From assembly GCF_018449525.1 (NCBI RefSeq), contig NZ_JAAVUS010000003.1:372001-436000 (forward strand): a DNA stretch of 64,000 nucleotides, in the 5' to 3' direction. The DNA comes from Bradyrhizobium sp. dw_78 (lineage in GTDB: Bacteria > Pseudomonadota > Alphaproteobacteria > Rhizobiales > Xanthobacteraceae). Both the position numbers and the translations under genes were made by a program. Position 1 is the stretch's first letter. Each line of letters starts with the position of its first letter. Under the pieces are notes generated by a model that saw nothing but the letters and a program-made list of their open reading frames with translations, was not told the origin of the DNA and searched no databases. Below, in pieces: positions 1 to 8,740 of the stretch.

Positions 1-1
1 G

Positions 2-673
2 CGCACGCCGCTGGCGGCGCTGTCGGGCTTCATCGATACGCTGCAGGGGCCGGCCAAGGATGACGCCAAGGCGCGCGAGCGGTTCCTCGGCATCATGCAT
101 GCCCAGGCGACGCGCATGGCGCGGCTGATCGACGATCTCCTGTCGCTGTCGCGGGTCGAACTCTCGGCCCATGTCCGCCCGGACACGCTGGTGGATATCG
201 TTCCGATCATCCGCCAGGTGGCCGACGGGCTGGAGCCGCTGGCCCGCGAGCGCCAGGTCGTGATCGATATCGACCTGCCGGAGACGCAGGTCGCGATCGC
301 CGGCGACCGCGAGGAATTGCTGCGGCTGTTCGAAAACCTGATCGAGAACGCACTGAAATACGGTGCGTCCGGCGGCAAGGTCATCGTCTCGCTCACCTCG
401 GCGATGTCAGGCGAAGGCGTGCCCGAAGTCCGCGTCATGGTGCGCGATTTCGGCCCCGGCATCGCGCCGGAACATCTGCCGCGGCTGACCGAGCGGTTCT
501 ATCGGGTGGATGTCGGCGATAGCCGCGCCCAGGGCGGCACGGGGCTCGGATTGTCACTGGTTAAACATATCGTTAACCGGCATCGCGGCCGGCTTTTGAT
601 CGAAAGCGTGTTGAAACACGGCGCCACTTTTACCGCCTGTTTTCCCCAGGCGAAAACCGCGTCCGGCACATAA
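2..673 (+). CDS. phoR: Phosphate regulon sensor histidine kinase PhoR (3' part)
   Basis: This is the C-terminal 223 residues of the sensor kinase that phosphorylates PhoB when phosphate is scarce. The reading frame is open from base 2 and starts with RTPL, the tail of the HisKA H-box, so the phospho-accepting His lies just outside the window. The HATPase domain is complete: N box around [12 protein letters not shown]1 box DFGPGIAP, F box ERFYR and G2 box [10 protein letters not shown]. It ends 140 bp before pstS, with a Pho box in the gap. The N-terminal membrane and PAS parts are not visible. Identity is firm because the pst-phoU-phoB genes follow directly. Confidence 0.93.
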   Translation, partial: RTPLAALSGFIDTLQGPAKDDAKARERFLGIMHAQATRMARLIDDLLSLSRVELSAHVRPDTLVDIVPIIRQVADGLEPLARERQVVIDIDLPETQVAIAGDREELLRLFENLIENALKYGASGGKVIVSLTSAMSGEGVPEVRVMVRDFGPGIAPEHLPRLTERFYRVDVGDSRAQGGTGLGLSLVKHIVNRHRGRLLIESVLKHGATFTACFPQAKTASGT

Positions 674-699
674 AATCAAGCAATTTCAATTGCTTGAAT

Positions 700-721
700 G
701 TGTCATCTGACTGTCATCAAA
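700..721 (+). promoter_or_regulatory. Pho box upstream of pstS
   Basis: Two direct TGTCAT units at 701-706 and 712-717 are 11 bp apart, the arrangement bound by PhoB dimers (consensus half CTGTCAT). The site is about 95 bp upstream of the pstS start. It predicts phosphate-starvation induction of pstSCAB-phoU-phoB by the PhoB encoded at the end of the same cluster, which would make the loop autoregulatory. Confidence 0.85.
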
Positions 722-813
722 CCTTCGTAAAAGCGGCACCGACCGCTCCTAAACGGACCGGCGTGAGCGCGATCGGGCGCGTCTGGCGCTTCGCTCACAG
801 ATGGAGACCAGCA

Positions 814-1824
814 ATGAAATTCCTGAAAGCTATCGTCGCTGCCGGCCTGGTCGCCGCATCGACGTCGGCGTTTGCCGCTGACATCACCGGTGCCGGCTCA
901 ACCTTTATCTTCCCGGTCCTGTCGAAATGGGCGGATGCCTACAAGAAGGAATCCGGTGCGGGCGTGAACTACCAGTCGATCGGATCGGGCGCCGGCATCA
1001 AGCAGGTCCAGGCCAAGACCGTGACCTTCGGCGCCACCGACAAGCCGCTCACGGTCGATCAGCTCGACAAGGACGGCTTCGCGCAGTGGCCGATGGCGAT
1101 GGGCGGCATCGTGCCGGTCGTCAACATCGATGGCGTCAAGGCCGGCGACATGGTGCTGGACGGCGACACTCTCGCCAAGATCTATCTCGGCACCATCACC
1201 AAGTGGGATGATGCGGCGATCAAGAAGCTCAATCCGAAGCTCAGCCTGCCCTCGGAGGCGATCTCCGTGGTTCACCGCGCGGACGGTTCAGGCACCACCT
1301 TCAACTTCACCGACTACCTCTCCAAGGTTAGCGCGGACTGGAAGTCCAAGGTCGGTTCCGACACCGCGGTCGAATGGCCGGTTGGCGTTGGCGCCAAGGG
1401 CAATGAAGGCGTATCGGGCAATGTCGGCCAGGCCAAGAACACCATCGGCTACGTCGAATACGCCTACGCCAAGCAGAACAAGCTGACCTACACCGCGATG
1501 GTCAACAAGGGCGGCAAGACCGTCGAGCCGACCGCCGACGCTTTCCAGGCGGCCGTCGCCAACGCCGATTGGGCCAACGCCCCCGGCTACTACCTGATCC
1601 TCACCAACCAGCCCGGCGACAAGTCGTGGCCGATCGTCGCCACCACCTTTGTGCTGATGCATAAGGATGGTTCCGACAAGGCTGCCTCGCAGGAAGCGCT
1701 CAAGTTCTTCAAGTTCGCTTTCGACAAGGGCGGCAAGATGGCCGAAGATCTCGACTACATCCCGATGCCGGAATCGGTGGTCAAGCTGATCGAGAAGACC
1801 TGGTCTTCCGAAATCAAGAGCTAA
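814..1824 (+). CDS. pstS: Periplasmic phosphate-binding protein PstS
   Basis: Periplasmic receptor that hands orthophosphate to the PstCAB importer; 336 aa. The start at 814 is chosen because a GGAG lies 7 bp upstream and the protein then opens with a clean Sec signal peptide (MKFLKAIV...STSAFA, cut near residue 22). The frame extends 40 codons further upstream, but that stretch overlaps the Pho promoter and is not coding. The mature protein starts [17 protein letters not shown] and contains [14 protein letters not shown], both phosphate-pocket signatures of the family. First gene of the Pho-box-driven operon. Confidence 0.97.
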   Translation: MKFLKAIVAAGLVAASTSAFAADITGAGSTFIFPVLSKWADAYKKESGAGVNYQSIGSGAGIKQVQAKTVTFGATDKPLTVDQLDKDGFAQWPMAMGGIVPVVNIDGVKAGDMVLDGDTLAKIYLGTITKWDDAAIKKLNPKLSLPSEAISVVHRADGSGTTFNFTDYLSKVSADWKSKVGSDTAVEWPVGVGAKGNEGVSGNVGQAKNTIGYVEYAYAKQNKLTYTAMVNKGGKTVEPTADAFQAAVANADWANAPGYYLILTNQPGDKSWPIVATTFVLMHKDGSDKAASQEALKFFKFAFDKGGKMAEDLDYIPMPESVVKLIEKTWSSEIKS

Positions 1825-1952
1825 GCTTACGAGTGGCAACTCGTGCTTCAACGTTCCGGGGGCACGAGTGAAACGAGCAAGCCCGGAGTCCATGACCGGC
1901 TTACGGATGATGGACTCCGGTTCTGCGCCAGAACGGGGCGCTGCCCGGAACG
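1823..1952. repeat. Nested inverted repeats between pstS and pstC
   Basis: Three dyads lie in the 222-bp gap. AAGC(TT)ACGAGT/ACTCGTGCTT forms a hairpin at 1823-1848 that starts inside the pstS stop codon. CCGGAGTCCAT (1883-1893) pairs perfectly with 1910-1920. CGTTCCGGG (1852-1860) pairs with CCCGGAACG (1944-1952) and encloses the second dyad. The position suggests an mRNA stabiliser or partial terminator that keeps pstS mRNA more abundant than pstCAB; that role is inferred. The outer arms resemble the CCCGGAAtGAC palindromes common between rhizobial genes. Confidence 0.7.
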
Positions 1953-2046
1953 ACGCATGAATTCGGTTATTTGGTTGCCGAAATCGCTCCGGCATCTGGC
2001 GGCTCCTGATGACTTCGGTACACTCTTTAACGAGTAGGGGATTGGC

Positions 2047-3045
2047 GTGGCAGACATGGCCGTTCAGAGCGATGTAATGGAAGCCGCCGGACCTTACGAT
2101 CGCGCCAAGGCGCTCAGCGCCTTCAGGCTTGGCGATGTCACCTTTTACTGGCTGACCCGCGTCTGTGCGGTCTCGGTGCTGCTGATCCTCGGCGGCATCA
2201 TCATTTCACTCATCATCGGCGCCTGGCCGGCCATGATGGAGTACGGCTTTGCGTTCCTGTGGACGCAGCGCTGGGCGCCGTCGGCCGATCCGCCGGTGCT
2301 CGGCGCGCTCGGTCCGATCTACGGCACGCTGGTGACCTCCTTCATCGCCATGCTGATCGCCATTCCGGTCGGGCTCGGTATCGCCATCTTCCTGACCGAG
2401 CTCTGTCCGCAATGGCTGCGCCGTCCGATCGGGATCGCCATCGAGCTTTTGGCCGGCATTCCCTCGATCATCTACGGCATGTGGGGATTCTTCGTCCTTG
2501 GCCCGTTCCTGGCCTACACGTTCCAGCCATTCATGATCGGCCTGTTCGACGGCATTCCGGTGCTCAGTTCGATCTTCGGCGGCCCGCCGTCCTATCTCAG
2601 CCTGTTCAACGCGGCGCTGATCCTCGCCATCATGGTGCTGCCGTTCATCACCGCGATCTCGGTCGACGTGTTCAAGACCGTGCCGCCGGTATTGAAGGAA
2701 GCCGCCTACGGCGTCGGCTGCACGACATGGGAAGTGGTCCGCAACGTGGTCATTCCCTATACCCGCGTCGGCGTCATCGGCGGCGTCATGCTGGCGCTCG
2801 GCCGCGCGCTCGGCGAGACCATGGCGGTCACCTTCATCATCGGCAATTCGTTCCGCCTCTCGGCCTCGATCTTCGGACCGGGCACCACGATCTCGGCGGC
2901 GATCGCCAGCGAATTCGCCGAGAGCGACGGGCTGCATCAGTCGGCGCTCATTCTGCTCGGGCTGTTGCTGTTCGTGCTGACCTTCTTCGTGCTGGCTGCG
3001 GCGCGGCTGATGCTGATGCGGCTGGAAAAGAAAGCGGGGAACTAG
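2047..3045 (+). CDS. pstC: Phosphate ABC transporter permease PstC
   Basis: Inner-membrane permease subunit, 332 aa with about six membrane spans, forming the channel with PstA. A GTG start at 2047 follows AGGGG by 7-8 bp. A long cytoplasmic N-terminus of about 40 residues precedes the first span. The EAA loop that touches the ATPase is visible as KEAAYGVGCTTWEVV, and GRALGETMAVTF is typical of the PstC/PstA family. The stop codon abuts the pstA start. Confidence 0.96.
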   Translation: MADMAVQSDVMEAAGPYDRAKALSAFRLGDVTFYWLTRVCAVSVLLILGGIIISLIIGAWPAMMEYGFAFLWTQRWAPSADPPVLGALGPIYGTLVTSFIAMLIAIPVGLGIAIFLTELCPQWLRRPIGIAIELLAGIPSIIYGMWGFFVLGPFLAYTFQPFMIGLFDGIPVLSSIFGGPPSYLSLFNAALILAIMVLPFITAISVDVFKTVPPVLKEAAYGVGCTTWEVVRNVVIPYTRVGVIGGVMLALGRALGETMAVTFIIGNSFRLSASIFGPGTTISAAIASEFAESDGLHQSALILLGLLLFVLTFFVLAAARLMLMRLEKKAGN

Positions 3046-3909
3046 GTGATGAACCCGATTCCCGTGAATCCGATTTACAGGCGCCGCCGCCGCAAGGACA
3101 TCGTCATCCGCGGGCTGTGCATGGCCGCCGCGCTGTTCGGCGTGACCTGGCTCGCGCTGATCCTGATCACCCTGTTCTACAATGGAGTTGCAGGCCTGAG
3201 CCTGCAGATTTTCACGCAGAATACACCGCCGCCGGGCTCGACCGATGGCGGCCTGCTGAACGCCATCGTCGGTTCGGTCATCATGACCGTGATCGGCGTC
3301 GGCATCGGCGCGCCGCTCGGCCTGTTCGCCGGCACCTATCTTGCCGAATACGGCAAGCATGATCGCCTGACCTCGGTGATCCGCTTCATCAACGATATTC
3401 TGCTCAGCGCGCCGTCGATCATCATCGGCCTGTTCATCTATGGCGCGGTGGTGGTGCCGATGGGCGGGTTCTCCGCCCTTGCCGGTTCGCTGGCGCTGGC
3501 GGTGATCGTCATTCCCGTCGTGCTTCGAACCACCGAAGACATGCTGGGGCTGGTGCCCAATCCGCTGCGCGAGGCGGCGTCGGCGCTGGGCCTGCCGCGT
3601 TCGCTCGTGATCAAGAGGATCGCCTATCGCGCCGCGCGCTCCGGCCTGATCACCGGCGTGCTGCTGGCGACCGCGCGCGTCGCCGGCGAGACCGCGCCGC
3701 TGTTGTTCACCGCGCTCAGCAACCAGTTCTTCAGCCTCGATCTGACCAAGACGATGGCCAACCTGCCGGTGACTATCAACAATTTCGTGCAGAGCCCCTA
3801 CGCCTACTGGAAAGAACTGGCCTGGAGCGGGGCCCTGCTCATCACCTTGACCGTGCTCGCGTTGAATATTGGTGCGCGGTACCTTGGCGCCGAAAGGGCT
3901 GCAAAATGA
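3046..3909 (+). CDS. pstA: Phosphate ABC transporter permease PstA
   Basis: Second channel subunit of the phosphate importer, 287 aa with about six spans. GTG at 3046 directly follows the pstC stop and an ATG lies one codon later; either could be used, with a GGGG stretch just upstream. Family marks include [18 protein letters not shown] (EAA loop) and [18 protein letters not shown]. It overlaps pstB by four bases (ATGA), implying translational coupling. Confidence 0.96.
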   Translation: MMNPIPVNPIYRRRRRKDIVIRGLCMAAALFGVTWLALILITLFYNGVAGLSLQIFTQNTPPPGSTDGGLLNAIVGSVIMTVIGVGIGAPLGLFAGTYLAEYGKHDRLTSVIRFINDILLSAPSIIIGLFIYGAVVVPMGGFSALAGSLALAVIVIPVVLRTTEDMLGLVPNPLREAASALGLPRSLVIKRIAYRAARSGLITGVLLATARVAGETAPLLFTALSNQFFSLDLTKTMANLPVTINNFVQSPYAYWKELAWSGALLITLTVLALNIGARYLGAERAAK

Positions 3910-4727
3910 CCGAAATATCGATCTCGACGGCTAATGCAGGCGGGCCGGCTCCTGCGGCGCCGCTGCCCGAGGCGCCGGCCAAGGTCAGCGCGCGTAACCT
4001 GAATTTCTACTATGGCGAGAACCACGCGCTGAAGAACATCAACCTCACGCTGGGCACCAATCGCGTCACCGCCTTCATCGGGCCGTCGGGCTGCGGCAAA
4101 TCGACCTTGCTGCGGATTTTCAACCGGATGTACGACCTTTATCCGGGCCAGCGCGCCACCGGCCAGCTGATGCTCGACCAGACCAACATCCTCGATCCCA
4201 AGCTCGACCTCAATCTGCTGCGCGCCCGTGTCGGCATGGTGTTTCAGAAGCCGACGCCGTTCCCGATGACGATCTATGAAAACATCGCCTTCGGCGTCCG
4301 GCTCTATGAGAAGATCTCCAAATCCGAGATGGACGAGCGGGTGGAGAAGGCGCTGCGCGGCGGCGCGCTATGGAACGAAGTCAAGGACAAGCTGAACGCT
4401 TCCGGCCTCAGCCTGTCCGGCGGCCAGCAGCAGCGGCTTTGCATCGCCCGCACCGTCGCGGTGCGGCCCGAGGTGATCCTGTTCGACGAGCCGTGTTCGG
4501 CGCTCGATCCGATTTCGACCGCCAAGGTCGAGGAATTGATCCAGGAACTGGCCGAGCACTATACCATTGCCATCGTCACCCACAATATGCAGCAGGCGGC
4601 GCGCGTCTCGGACAAGACCGCTTTCATGTATCTCGGCGAACTGATCGAGTTCGACGACACCAACAAGATTTTCACCTCGCCGAGCGATCGACGGACCCAG
4701 GATTACATCACCGGCCGGTTCGGCTGA
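3906..4727 (+). CDS. pstB: Phosphate ABC transporter ATP-binding protein PstB
   Basis: Cytoplasmic ATPase that powers PstCA, 273 aa. The Walker A motif GPSGCGKST is at residues 59-67, the signature LSGGQQQR at 170-177, Walker B VILFDEP at 190-196 and the switch His in [23 protein letters not shown] is the Pst-specific Q-loop stretch. An Ala/Pro-rich N-terminal extension of about 25 residues precedes the fold. Starts inside the pstA stop; phoU follows after 11 bp. Confidence 0.97.
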   Translation: MTEISISTANAGGPAPAAPLPEAPAKVSARNLNFYYGENHALKNINLTLGTNRVTAFIGPSGCGKSTLLRIFNRMYDLYPGQRATGQLMLDQTNILDPKLDLNLLRARVGMVFQKPTPFPMTIYENIAFGVRLYEKISKSEMDERVEKALRGGALWNEVKDKLNASGLSLSGGQQQRLCIARTVAVRPEVILFDEPCSALDPISTAKVEELIQELAEHYTIAIVTHNMQQAARVSDKTAFMYLGELIEFDDTNKIFTSPSDRRTQDYITGRFG

Positions 4728-4738
4728 GGAGGTAGAAG

Positions 4739-5455
4739 ATGGCTTCTGAACATACCGCCAAGGCGTTCGACAGCGACCTTCAGGAACTGACCCGCCTGGT
4801 TGCCGAAATGGGCGGCCTCGCCGAGCGCATGATCACCGAATCCGTCGATGCGCTGATCCGCCGTGACGTCACGCTGGGCAAGCATGTCGTGGCCTCGGAT
4901 CTCGAGATCGACAATCTGCAGCGCGTGATCGAGGAGCGCGCGGTGCTGACCATTGCCCGGCGTCAGCCGATGGCGGTGGATTTGCGCGAGATCGTGGGCG
5001 CGATGCGGGTTGCGACCGATCTCGAGCGGATCGGCGACCTCGCCAAGAACATGGGCAAGCGGGTCGCCGCGCTGGAGAGCGATTTCCAGCCGCTGAAGCT
5101 GATCCGCGGCCTCGAGCACATGACCGATCTGGTGCAGTCGCAGGTGAAGTCGGTGCTCGACGCTTACGCGGCGCATGACTTGCCGGCCGCGATGACGGTC
5201 TGGAAGGGCGACGAGGAAGTCGATGCGATCTGCACGTCGCTGTTCCGCGAACTGCTGACCTACATGATGGAAGATCCGCGCAACATCAGCTTCTGCATTC
5301 ACCTGATGTTCTGCGCCAAGAACATCGAGCGGATCGGCGACCACGCCACCAACATCGCTGAAACGGTGTTCTACATGATCGAAGGTCAGCAGATACTCGA
5401 CCCGCGTCCGAAGGGCGACATGACGACGTTTGCCACAACCGTACCCGGAAACTGA
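4739..5455 (+). CDS. phoU: Phosphate signalling regulator PhoU
   Basis: Cytoplasmic all-helical protein (238 aa) that links PstB transport state to PhoR and keeps the Pho regulon off when phosphate is plentiful. Two PhoU repeats are visible, each with the metal-binding E-R-I-G-D motif: DLERIGDLAKN near residues 97-107 and NIERIGDHATN in the second half. A strong GGAGG at 4728-4732 precedes the ATG by 6 bp. Lies between pstB and phoB, the usual alphaproteobacterial order. Confidence 0.97.
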   Translation: MASEHTAKAFDSDLQELTRLVAEMGGLAERMITESVDALIRRDVTLGKHVVASDLEIDNLQRVIEERAVLTIARRQPMAVDLREIVGAMRVATDLERIGDLAKNMGKRVAALESDFQPLKLIRGLEHMTDLVQSQVKSVLDAYAAHDLPAAMTVWKGDEEVDAICTSLFRELLTYMMEDPRNISFCIHLMFCAKNIERIGDHATNIAETVFYMIEGQQILDPRPKGDMTTFATTVPGN

Positions 5456-5468
5456 GGGAAAGCTACAT

Positions 5469-6170
5469 ATGAGTGCGCGCATTCTGGTGGTTGAAGACGA
5501 GGAAGCGCTTACCACGCTGTTGCGCTACAACCTTGATGCCGAAGGCTACGATGTCGAAACCGTCGGGCGCGGCGACGACGCCGACACGAGGCTGAAAGAA
5601 CGTGTTCCCGACCTGATCGTGCTGGACTGGATGCTGCCGGGATTGTCCGGCATCGAATTATGCCGGAGGCTGCGGGCGCGGCCGGAGACGCGGCAGCTTC
5701 CGATCATCATGCTGACCGCGCGCGGCGAGGAAAGCGAGCGGGTCAGGGGGCTCGCCACCGGTGCTGACGATTACATCGTCAAGCCGTTCTCTGTGCCGGA
5801 ATTGCTGGCGCGGGTGAAAGGCCTGTTGCGCCGCGCGAGCCCGGAACGCCTCGCCACCGTGCTCACCTATGGCGACATCGAACTGGATCGCGAGAAGCGC
5901 CGCGTGGCGCGGTCGGGACGTCCGATCGATCTCGGTCCGACCGAGTACCGGCTGCTGGAATTTTTCCTGGAGCATCCGGGACGGGTATTCAGCCGCGAGC
6001 AGTTGCTCGACAGCGTATGGGGCCGCGACATCTATATCGATGAGCGCACGGTGGATGTGCATATCGGGCGGCTGCGCAAGCTGCTCAATCCGGGCCGCGA
6101 ACAGGATCCCATTCGCACCGTGCGTGGCGCCGGCTACGCGCTCGACGATCGCTTCGCGAAGGTGGAATAA
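5469..6170 (+). CDS. phoB: Phosphate regulon response regulator PhoB
   Basis: OmpR-type response regulator, 233 aa. The receiver domain (about 1-120) has the acidic pair in VEDEE, the phospho-accepting Asp in VLDWMLPG and the conserved Lys in DDYIVKPF. The C-terminal winged helix carries GPTEYRLLEFFLEHPGRVFS and RTVDVHIGRLRKLL. The frame is open 13 codons upstream, overlapping phoU, but ATG 5469 follows GAGGGA and fits the family start. Presumed to bind the Pho box at 700-721. Confidence 0.96.
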   Translation: MSARILVVEDEEALTTLLRYNLDAEGYDVETVGRGDDADTRLKERVPDLIVLDWMLPGLSGIELCRRLRARPETRQLPIIMLTARGEESERVRGLATGADDYIVKPFSVPELLARVKGLLRRASPERLATVLTYGDIELDREKRRVARSGRPIDLGPTEYRLLEFFLEHPGRVFSREQLLDSVWGRDIYIDERTVDVHIGRLRKLLNPGREQDPIRTVRGAGYALDDRFAKVE

Positions 6171-6233
6171 CGAACCGTATCAACAGTACACGTCATTCCG
6201 GGATGGTTTGAAGAGCGAGAATATTTTCGGTTC

Positions 6234-6280
6234 TAGAGCGCCGTAGCTTTAGGCTGAATCGCCGTCACGCTCTATTTTAT
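6234..6280 (+). terminator. Palindrome (module D) acting as likely phoB terminator
   Basis: TAGAGCG at 6234-6240 pairs with CGCTCTA at 6268-6274, followed by TTTTATTGTTT, so the plus-strand transcript leaving phoB would form a hairpin followed by a U-rich tail. The interior AGCTTTAGGCTGAATCGCC recurs inverted at 18039-18079, showing that this is a member of a dispersed family as well. Confidence 0.6.
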
Positions 6281-6283
6281 TGT

Positions 6284-6337
6284 TTGAGCATGATCTTTTC
6301 GGAAAACGGGTGTCCACTTTTCCGGATCATGCTCTAA
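6284..6337. repeat. Dispersed palindromic repeat, module A copy 1
   Basis: GAGCATGATC (6286-6295) and GATCATGCTC (6325-6334) are perfect inverted arms; inside are CTTTTCGGAAAA and CCACTTTTCCGG. A near-identical copy lies at 12073-12123, far from any shared gene, so this is a dispersed element and not a gene-specific site. Confidence 0.8.
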
Positions 6338-6365
6338 CGGCATCAGAACCGAGGCTCGGCTCTTT

Positions 6366-6422
6366 TGTTTTGACGCGTTTTCTTCACGCGAACCGGAAGC
6401 CATTTCGCTCGAAAACGCTATA
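6366..6422 (+). repeat. Dispersed repeat, module B copy 1
   Basis: Begins TGTTTTGACGCGTTTTCTTC and ends TCGCTCGAAAACGCTATA. GCGTTTTC (6375-6382) and GAAAACGC (6411-6418) are inverted. Other copies are at 48190-48269, 60958-61012 and, on the minus strand, 39555-39599 and 53072-53117. Confidence 0.8.
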
Positions 6423-6535
6423 GGCCCGGAATCGCGCGCAATAAACTCCGGATTCCGGGTTCGATGTTTCACATCGCCCCGGCATGGCCGGGGCAGGATT
6501 GCGACGTCGCCGTCGGTTCTCGTAATGGCAGGCCT

Positions 6536-7048
6536 TTACCGCGCCGGCTTCGCCGGCTGGCGCCGGCGATCGCCGACGGGCTGGTAGGCGACGCGCGAAT
6601 GGTGCGCGCAATAAGGCAGCCCGGCTAGCGCCTTGCCGCCACAGAAGAAAAATTCCGGGCTGGAAGGATCGCCGACCGGCCAGTGGCAAGTGGCCTCGTT
6701 GAGCTCCAACAGCGACAGGCGCTGGCCGATCGGCACCACATTGTCATAGGTGATCGGATCCGGCTCCATCTCGACGTCGAAGGCATGGGCCAGCGCGGTG
6801 TTGCCGCGTGAGACCGGACGCGAGACCCGCATCATGTGCTGGGCCGGACGCGCTTTCCGCGGACGCGGCGCCGCCGAGGACGGGCTCTTGGCGCGGCCGG
6901 AAAGGCCCAGCCGATGGACTTTGCCGATCACGGCGTTTCGCGTCACATTCCCGAGTTCCGCGGCGATCTGGCTGGCGGAAAGTCCGGCTTCCCAGAGTTT
7001 CTTCAGCTGTTCGACGCGATCGTCGGACCAGGTCAATACCGTCGTCAT
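6536..7048 (-). CDS. gcrA: GcrA-type cell cycle transcription factor
   Basis: Homologue (170 aa) of GcrA, which binds sigma70 RNA polymerase and activates promoters carrying CcrM-methylated GANTC sites. The N-terminal helix-turn-helix is diagnostic: MTTVLTWSDDRVEQLKKLW, then NVTRNAVIGKVHRLGLSGR. A basic, Pro/Ala-rich linker follows. The conserved C-terminus has CHWPVGDP, FFCGG and YCAHHSRVAYQP. ATG 7048 is preferred over an in-frame GTG eight codons upstream because it matches the family start and has AAGGGA about 10 bp ahead. It is divergent from argD across a GANTC-rich gap. Confidence 0.94.
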   Translation of the reverse strand: MTTVLTWSDDRVEQLKKLWEAGLSASQIAAELGNVTRNAVIGKVHRLGLSGRAKSPSSAAPRPRKARPAQHMMRVSRPVSRGNTALAHAFDVEMEPDPITYDNVVPIGQRLSLLELNEATCHWPVGDPSSPEFFFCGGKALAGLPYCAHHSRVAYQPVGDRRRQPAKPAR

Positions 7049-7391
7049 CGCATTCTTCCCTTCGCGCCGCACCGGCCTTTGAAAGGGGCGGCACCACGAT
7101 CCAAAGCTCCAAAATCCCTGCGGTCAGAATCCCTTAGCCCTCGCCGGACGCGCTTATCGCGCCCGAACGTGTACGCTGAACACACAGGACTTAGAGGGTT
7201 AAAACTGCCGCACGAGATGTCGTATCTGACAGGCCAAACGCTACAATATGGCGTGACTCGGGCGCAAGAGTCCGCAGCAGTGCGTCCACATGTTCTGCGA
7301 TTTTAACCTTGCAATTCGATATTTTCGCGGCACCGGAATCCTACGGGGATTCGGAATCTTGACTGTCGTAAATTGGATACGGTGCAGCCGG

Positions 7392-7419
7392 TTGACACCT
7401 GCCGCCGCGTGCCTAGAAT
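7392..7419 (+). promoter_or_regulatory. Sigma70-type promoter for argD-argF-hslO
   Basis: TTGACA (7392-7397), a 16-bp spacer and TAGAAT (7414-7419) match the housekeeping consensus closely. Transcription would start near 7426, about 100 nt ahead of argD and only a few bases ahead of a strong hairpin. Confidence 0.65.
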
Positions 7420-7427
7420 GACACTTA

Positions 7428-7461
7428 CGTGCCGCCCCTAAAAGGCGGCACGTTTCGTTTT
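7428..7461 (+). terminator. GC hairpin with T-rich tail at the 5' end of the argD leader
   Basis: CGTGCCGCC (7428-7436) pairs perfectly with GGCGGCACG (7444-7452) around a 7-nt loop, followed by TTTCGTTTT. It has the form of an intrinsic terminator, but no plus-strand gene lies upstream. It sits right at the predicted argD transcript start, so it may be a 5' stabilising hairpin or an attenuator. Confidence 0.55.
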
Positions 7462-7528
7462 CCGGCCGGCTGTTGTTGCGTCGCGCCAATGCGCGCACCG
7501 CAGGCGGTGTTAACCTTCAGTGATAGCC

Positions 7529-8740
7529 ATGACCAAAAGCGCCGCGTCGCATTTGCTTCCCGTATTCGCCAGGGTCGATCTCGGTTTCGAGCGCGGCGAG
7601 GGCGCCTGGCTGATCGCGACCAATGGCGAGCGCTATCTCGATTTCACTTCCGGCGTCGCGGTGAACGCGCTCGGCCACTGTCATCCGCATCTGGTCGCGG
7701 CGCTGCAGGAGCAGGCCACCAAACTGTGGCACATGTCGAACCTGTTCATGAGCCCGGATGGTGAGCGGCTCGCGGCCAGACTGTGCGCGCAAAGCTTTGC
7801 CGATTTCGTGTTTTTCGCCAATTCCGGTGCCGAGGCGATGGAATGCGCGATCAAGGTTACGCGCCGATACCACGCCGCCAAGGGCCACCCCGAACGCTAT
7901 CGCATCATCACCTTCGAGGGCGCGTTTCACGGCCGGACGCTGGGCACGCTGGCCGCGACCGGCTCGCCGAAATATCTCGAAGGTTTTGGGCCGCCGCTCG
8001 ACGGTTTCGATCAGGTCGCGCTTGGTGATCTCGACGCCGTCAGGAAGGCGATCGGCCCGCAGACCGCGGGCATCCTGATCGAGCCGCTGCAAGGCGAAGG
8101 CGGCGTGCGCGCCGCGCCGCACGCCTTCTTCAAGGCCTTGCGCCAGCTCTGCGACGAGAACGGCCTGCTGCTGGTGTTCGACGAGGTGCAGACCGGCATG
8201 GGCCGCACCGGCGAGTTGTTTGCGTATAAGCGCCTCGGCGTCGCGCCCGATGTGATGTCGCTGGCGAAAGCGCTTGGCGGCGGTTTCCCGATCGGCGCTT
8301 GTCTCGCGACCGCCGAGGCGGCCTCCGGCATGACGCCGGGCTCGCACGGCTCGACTTTCGGCGGCAATCCTCTTGCCGTTGCCGCTGCGAACGCCGTGCT
8401 GGACGTCATGCTCAAGCCCGGCTTCTTCGAGCATGTGCAGAAGATGTCGCTGTTGCTCAAGCAGAAACTGGCCGCGGTGGTCGACCGCTATCCCAATGTG
8501 CTTGCCGAAGTGCGCGGCGAGGGATTGCTGATCGGTCTGAAAGCCGTGGTGCCGTCGGGAGATCTGGTGGCGGCGCTGCGCGATCAGAAGCTGCTTACGG
8601 TCGGCGCCGGCGATAACGTGGTGCGGTTCCTGCCGCCGTTGATCGTGACCGAAGCGGAGATTGACGAGTCGGTGCAGCGCCTCGATCGCGCCTGCGCGGT
8701 CCTGGCCAGCGGTCAGTTGAAACAGGCGGCGGGAAAATGA
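7529..8740 (+). CDS. argD: Acetylornithine aminotransferase ArgD
   Basis: PLP-dependent class III aminotransferase (403 aa) that converts N-acetylglutamate semialdehyde and glutamate to N-acetylornithine and 2-oxoglutarate in arginine synthesis. The PLP Lys is K247 in [14 protein letters not shown]218 in [13 protein letters not shown] contacts the pyridine nitrogen, and [15 protein letters not shown] binds phosphate. ATG 7529 is preferred over GTG 7520; neither has a strong ribosome site. Overlaps argF by four bases (ATGA). Confidence 0.95.
   Translation: MTKSAASHLLPVFARVDLGFERGEGAWLIATNGERYLDFTSGVAVNALGHCHPHLVAALQEQATKLWHMSNLFMSPDGERLAARLCAQSFADFVFFANSGAEAMECAIKVTRRYHAAKGHPERYRIITFEGAFHGRTLGTLAATGSPKYLEGFGPPLDGFDQVALGDLDAVRKAIGPQTAGILIEPLQGEGGVRAAPHAFFKALRQLCDENGLLLVFDEVQTGMGRTGELFAYKRLGVAPDVMSLAKALGGGFPIGACLATAEAASGMTPGSHGSTFGGNPLAVAAANAVLDVMLKPGFFEHVQKMSLLLKQKLAAVVDRYPNVLAEVRGEGLLIGLKAVVPSGDLVAALRDQKLLTVGAGDNVVRFLPPLIVTEAEIDESVQRLDRACAVLASGQLKQAAGK

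Larger units (their letters stand above)
6171..6535. other. phoB-gcrA intergenic region packed with repeats
   Basis: Between the convergent ends of phoB and gcrA there is no credible gene. The stretch is a chain of three palindromic modules (D, A, B; separate entries) followed by about 110 bp with a short CCCCGGcaTGgCCGGGG dyad near 6477-6493. Small frames here are accidental. Confidence 0.7.
7049..7528. promoter_or_regulatory. gcrA-argD divergent regulatory region with a GANTC cluster
   Basis: This 480-bp gap holds six GANTC sites (starts 7127, 7255, 7268, 7336, 7348, 7354); five fall within 104 bp. GANTC is the CcrM methylation site and methylated GANTC is the GcrA cofactor on DNA, so auto-control of gcrA is plausible. 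The argD promoter and leader hairpin lie at the right end (separate entries). No credible ORF is present. Confidence 0.6.

Noticed and set aside
2206..3360. 384-codon frame antisense to pstC-pstA
   Set aside because: Runs across two coding genes and their junction, with highly charged low-complexity translation.
7428..7461. Hairpin as terminator of an upstream plus-strand gene
   Set aside because: The upstream gene gcrA is on the minus strand and points away, so nothing reads into it except the argD promoter.
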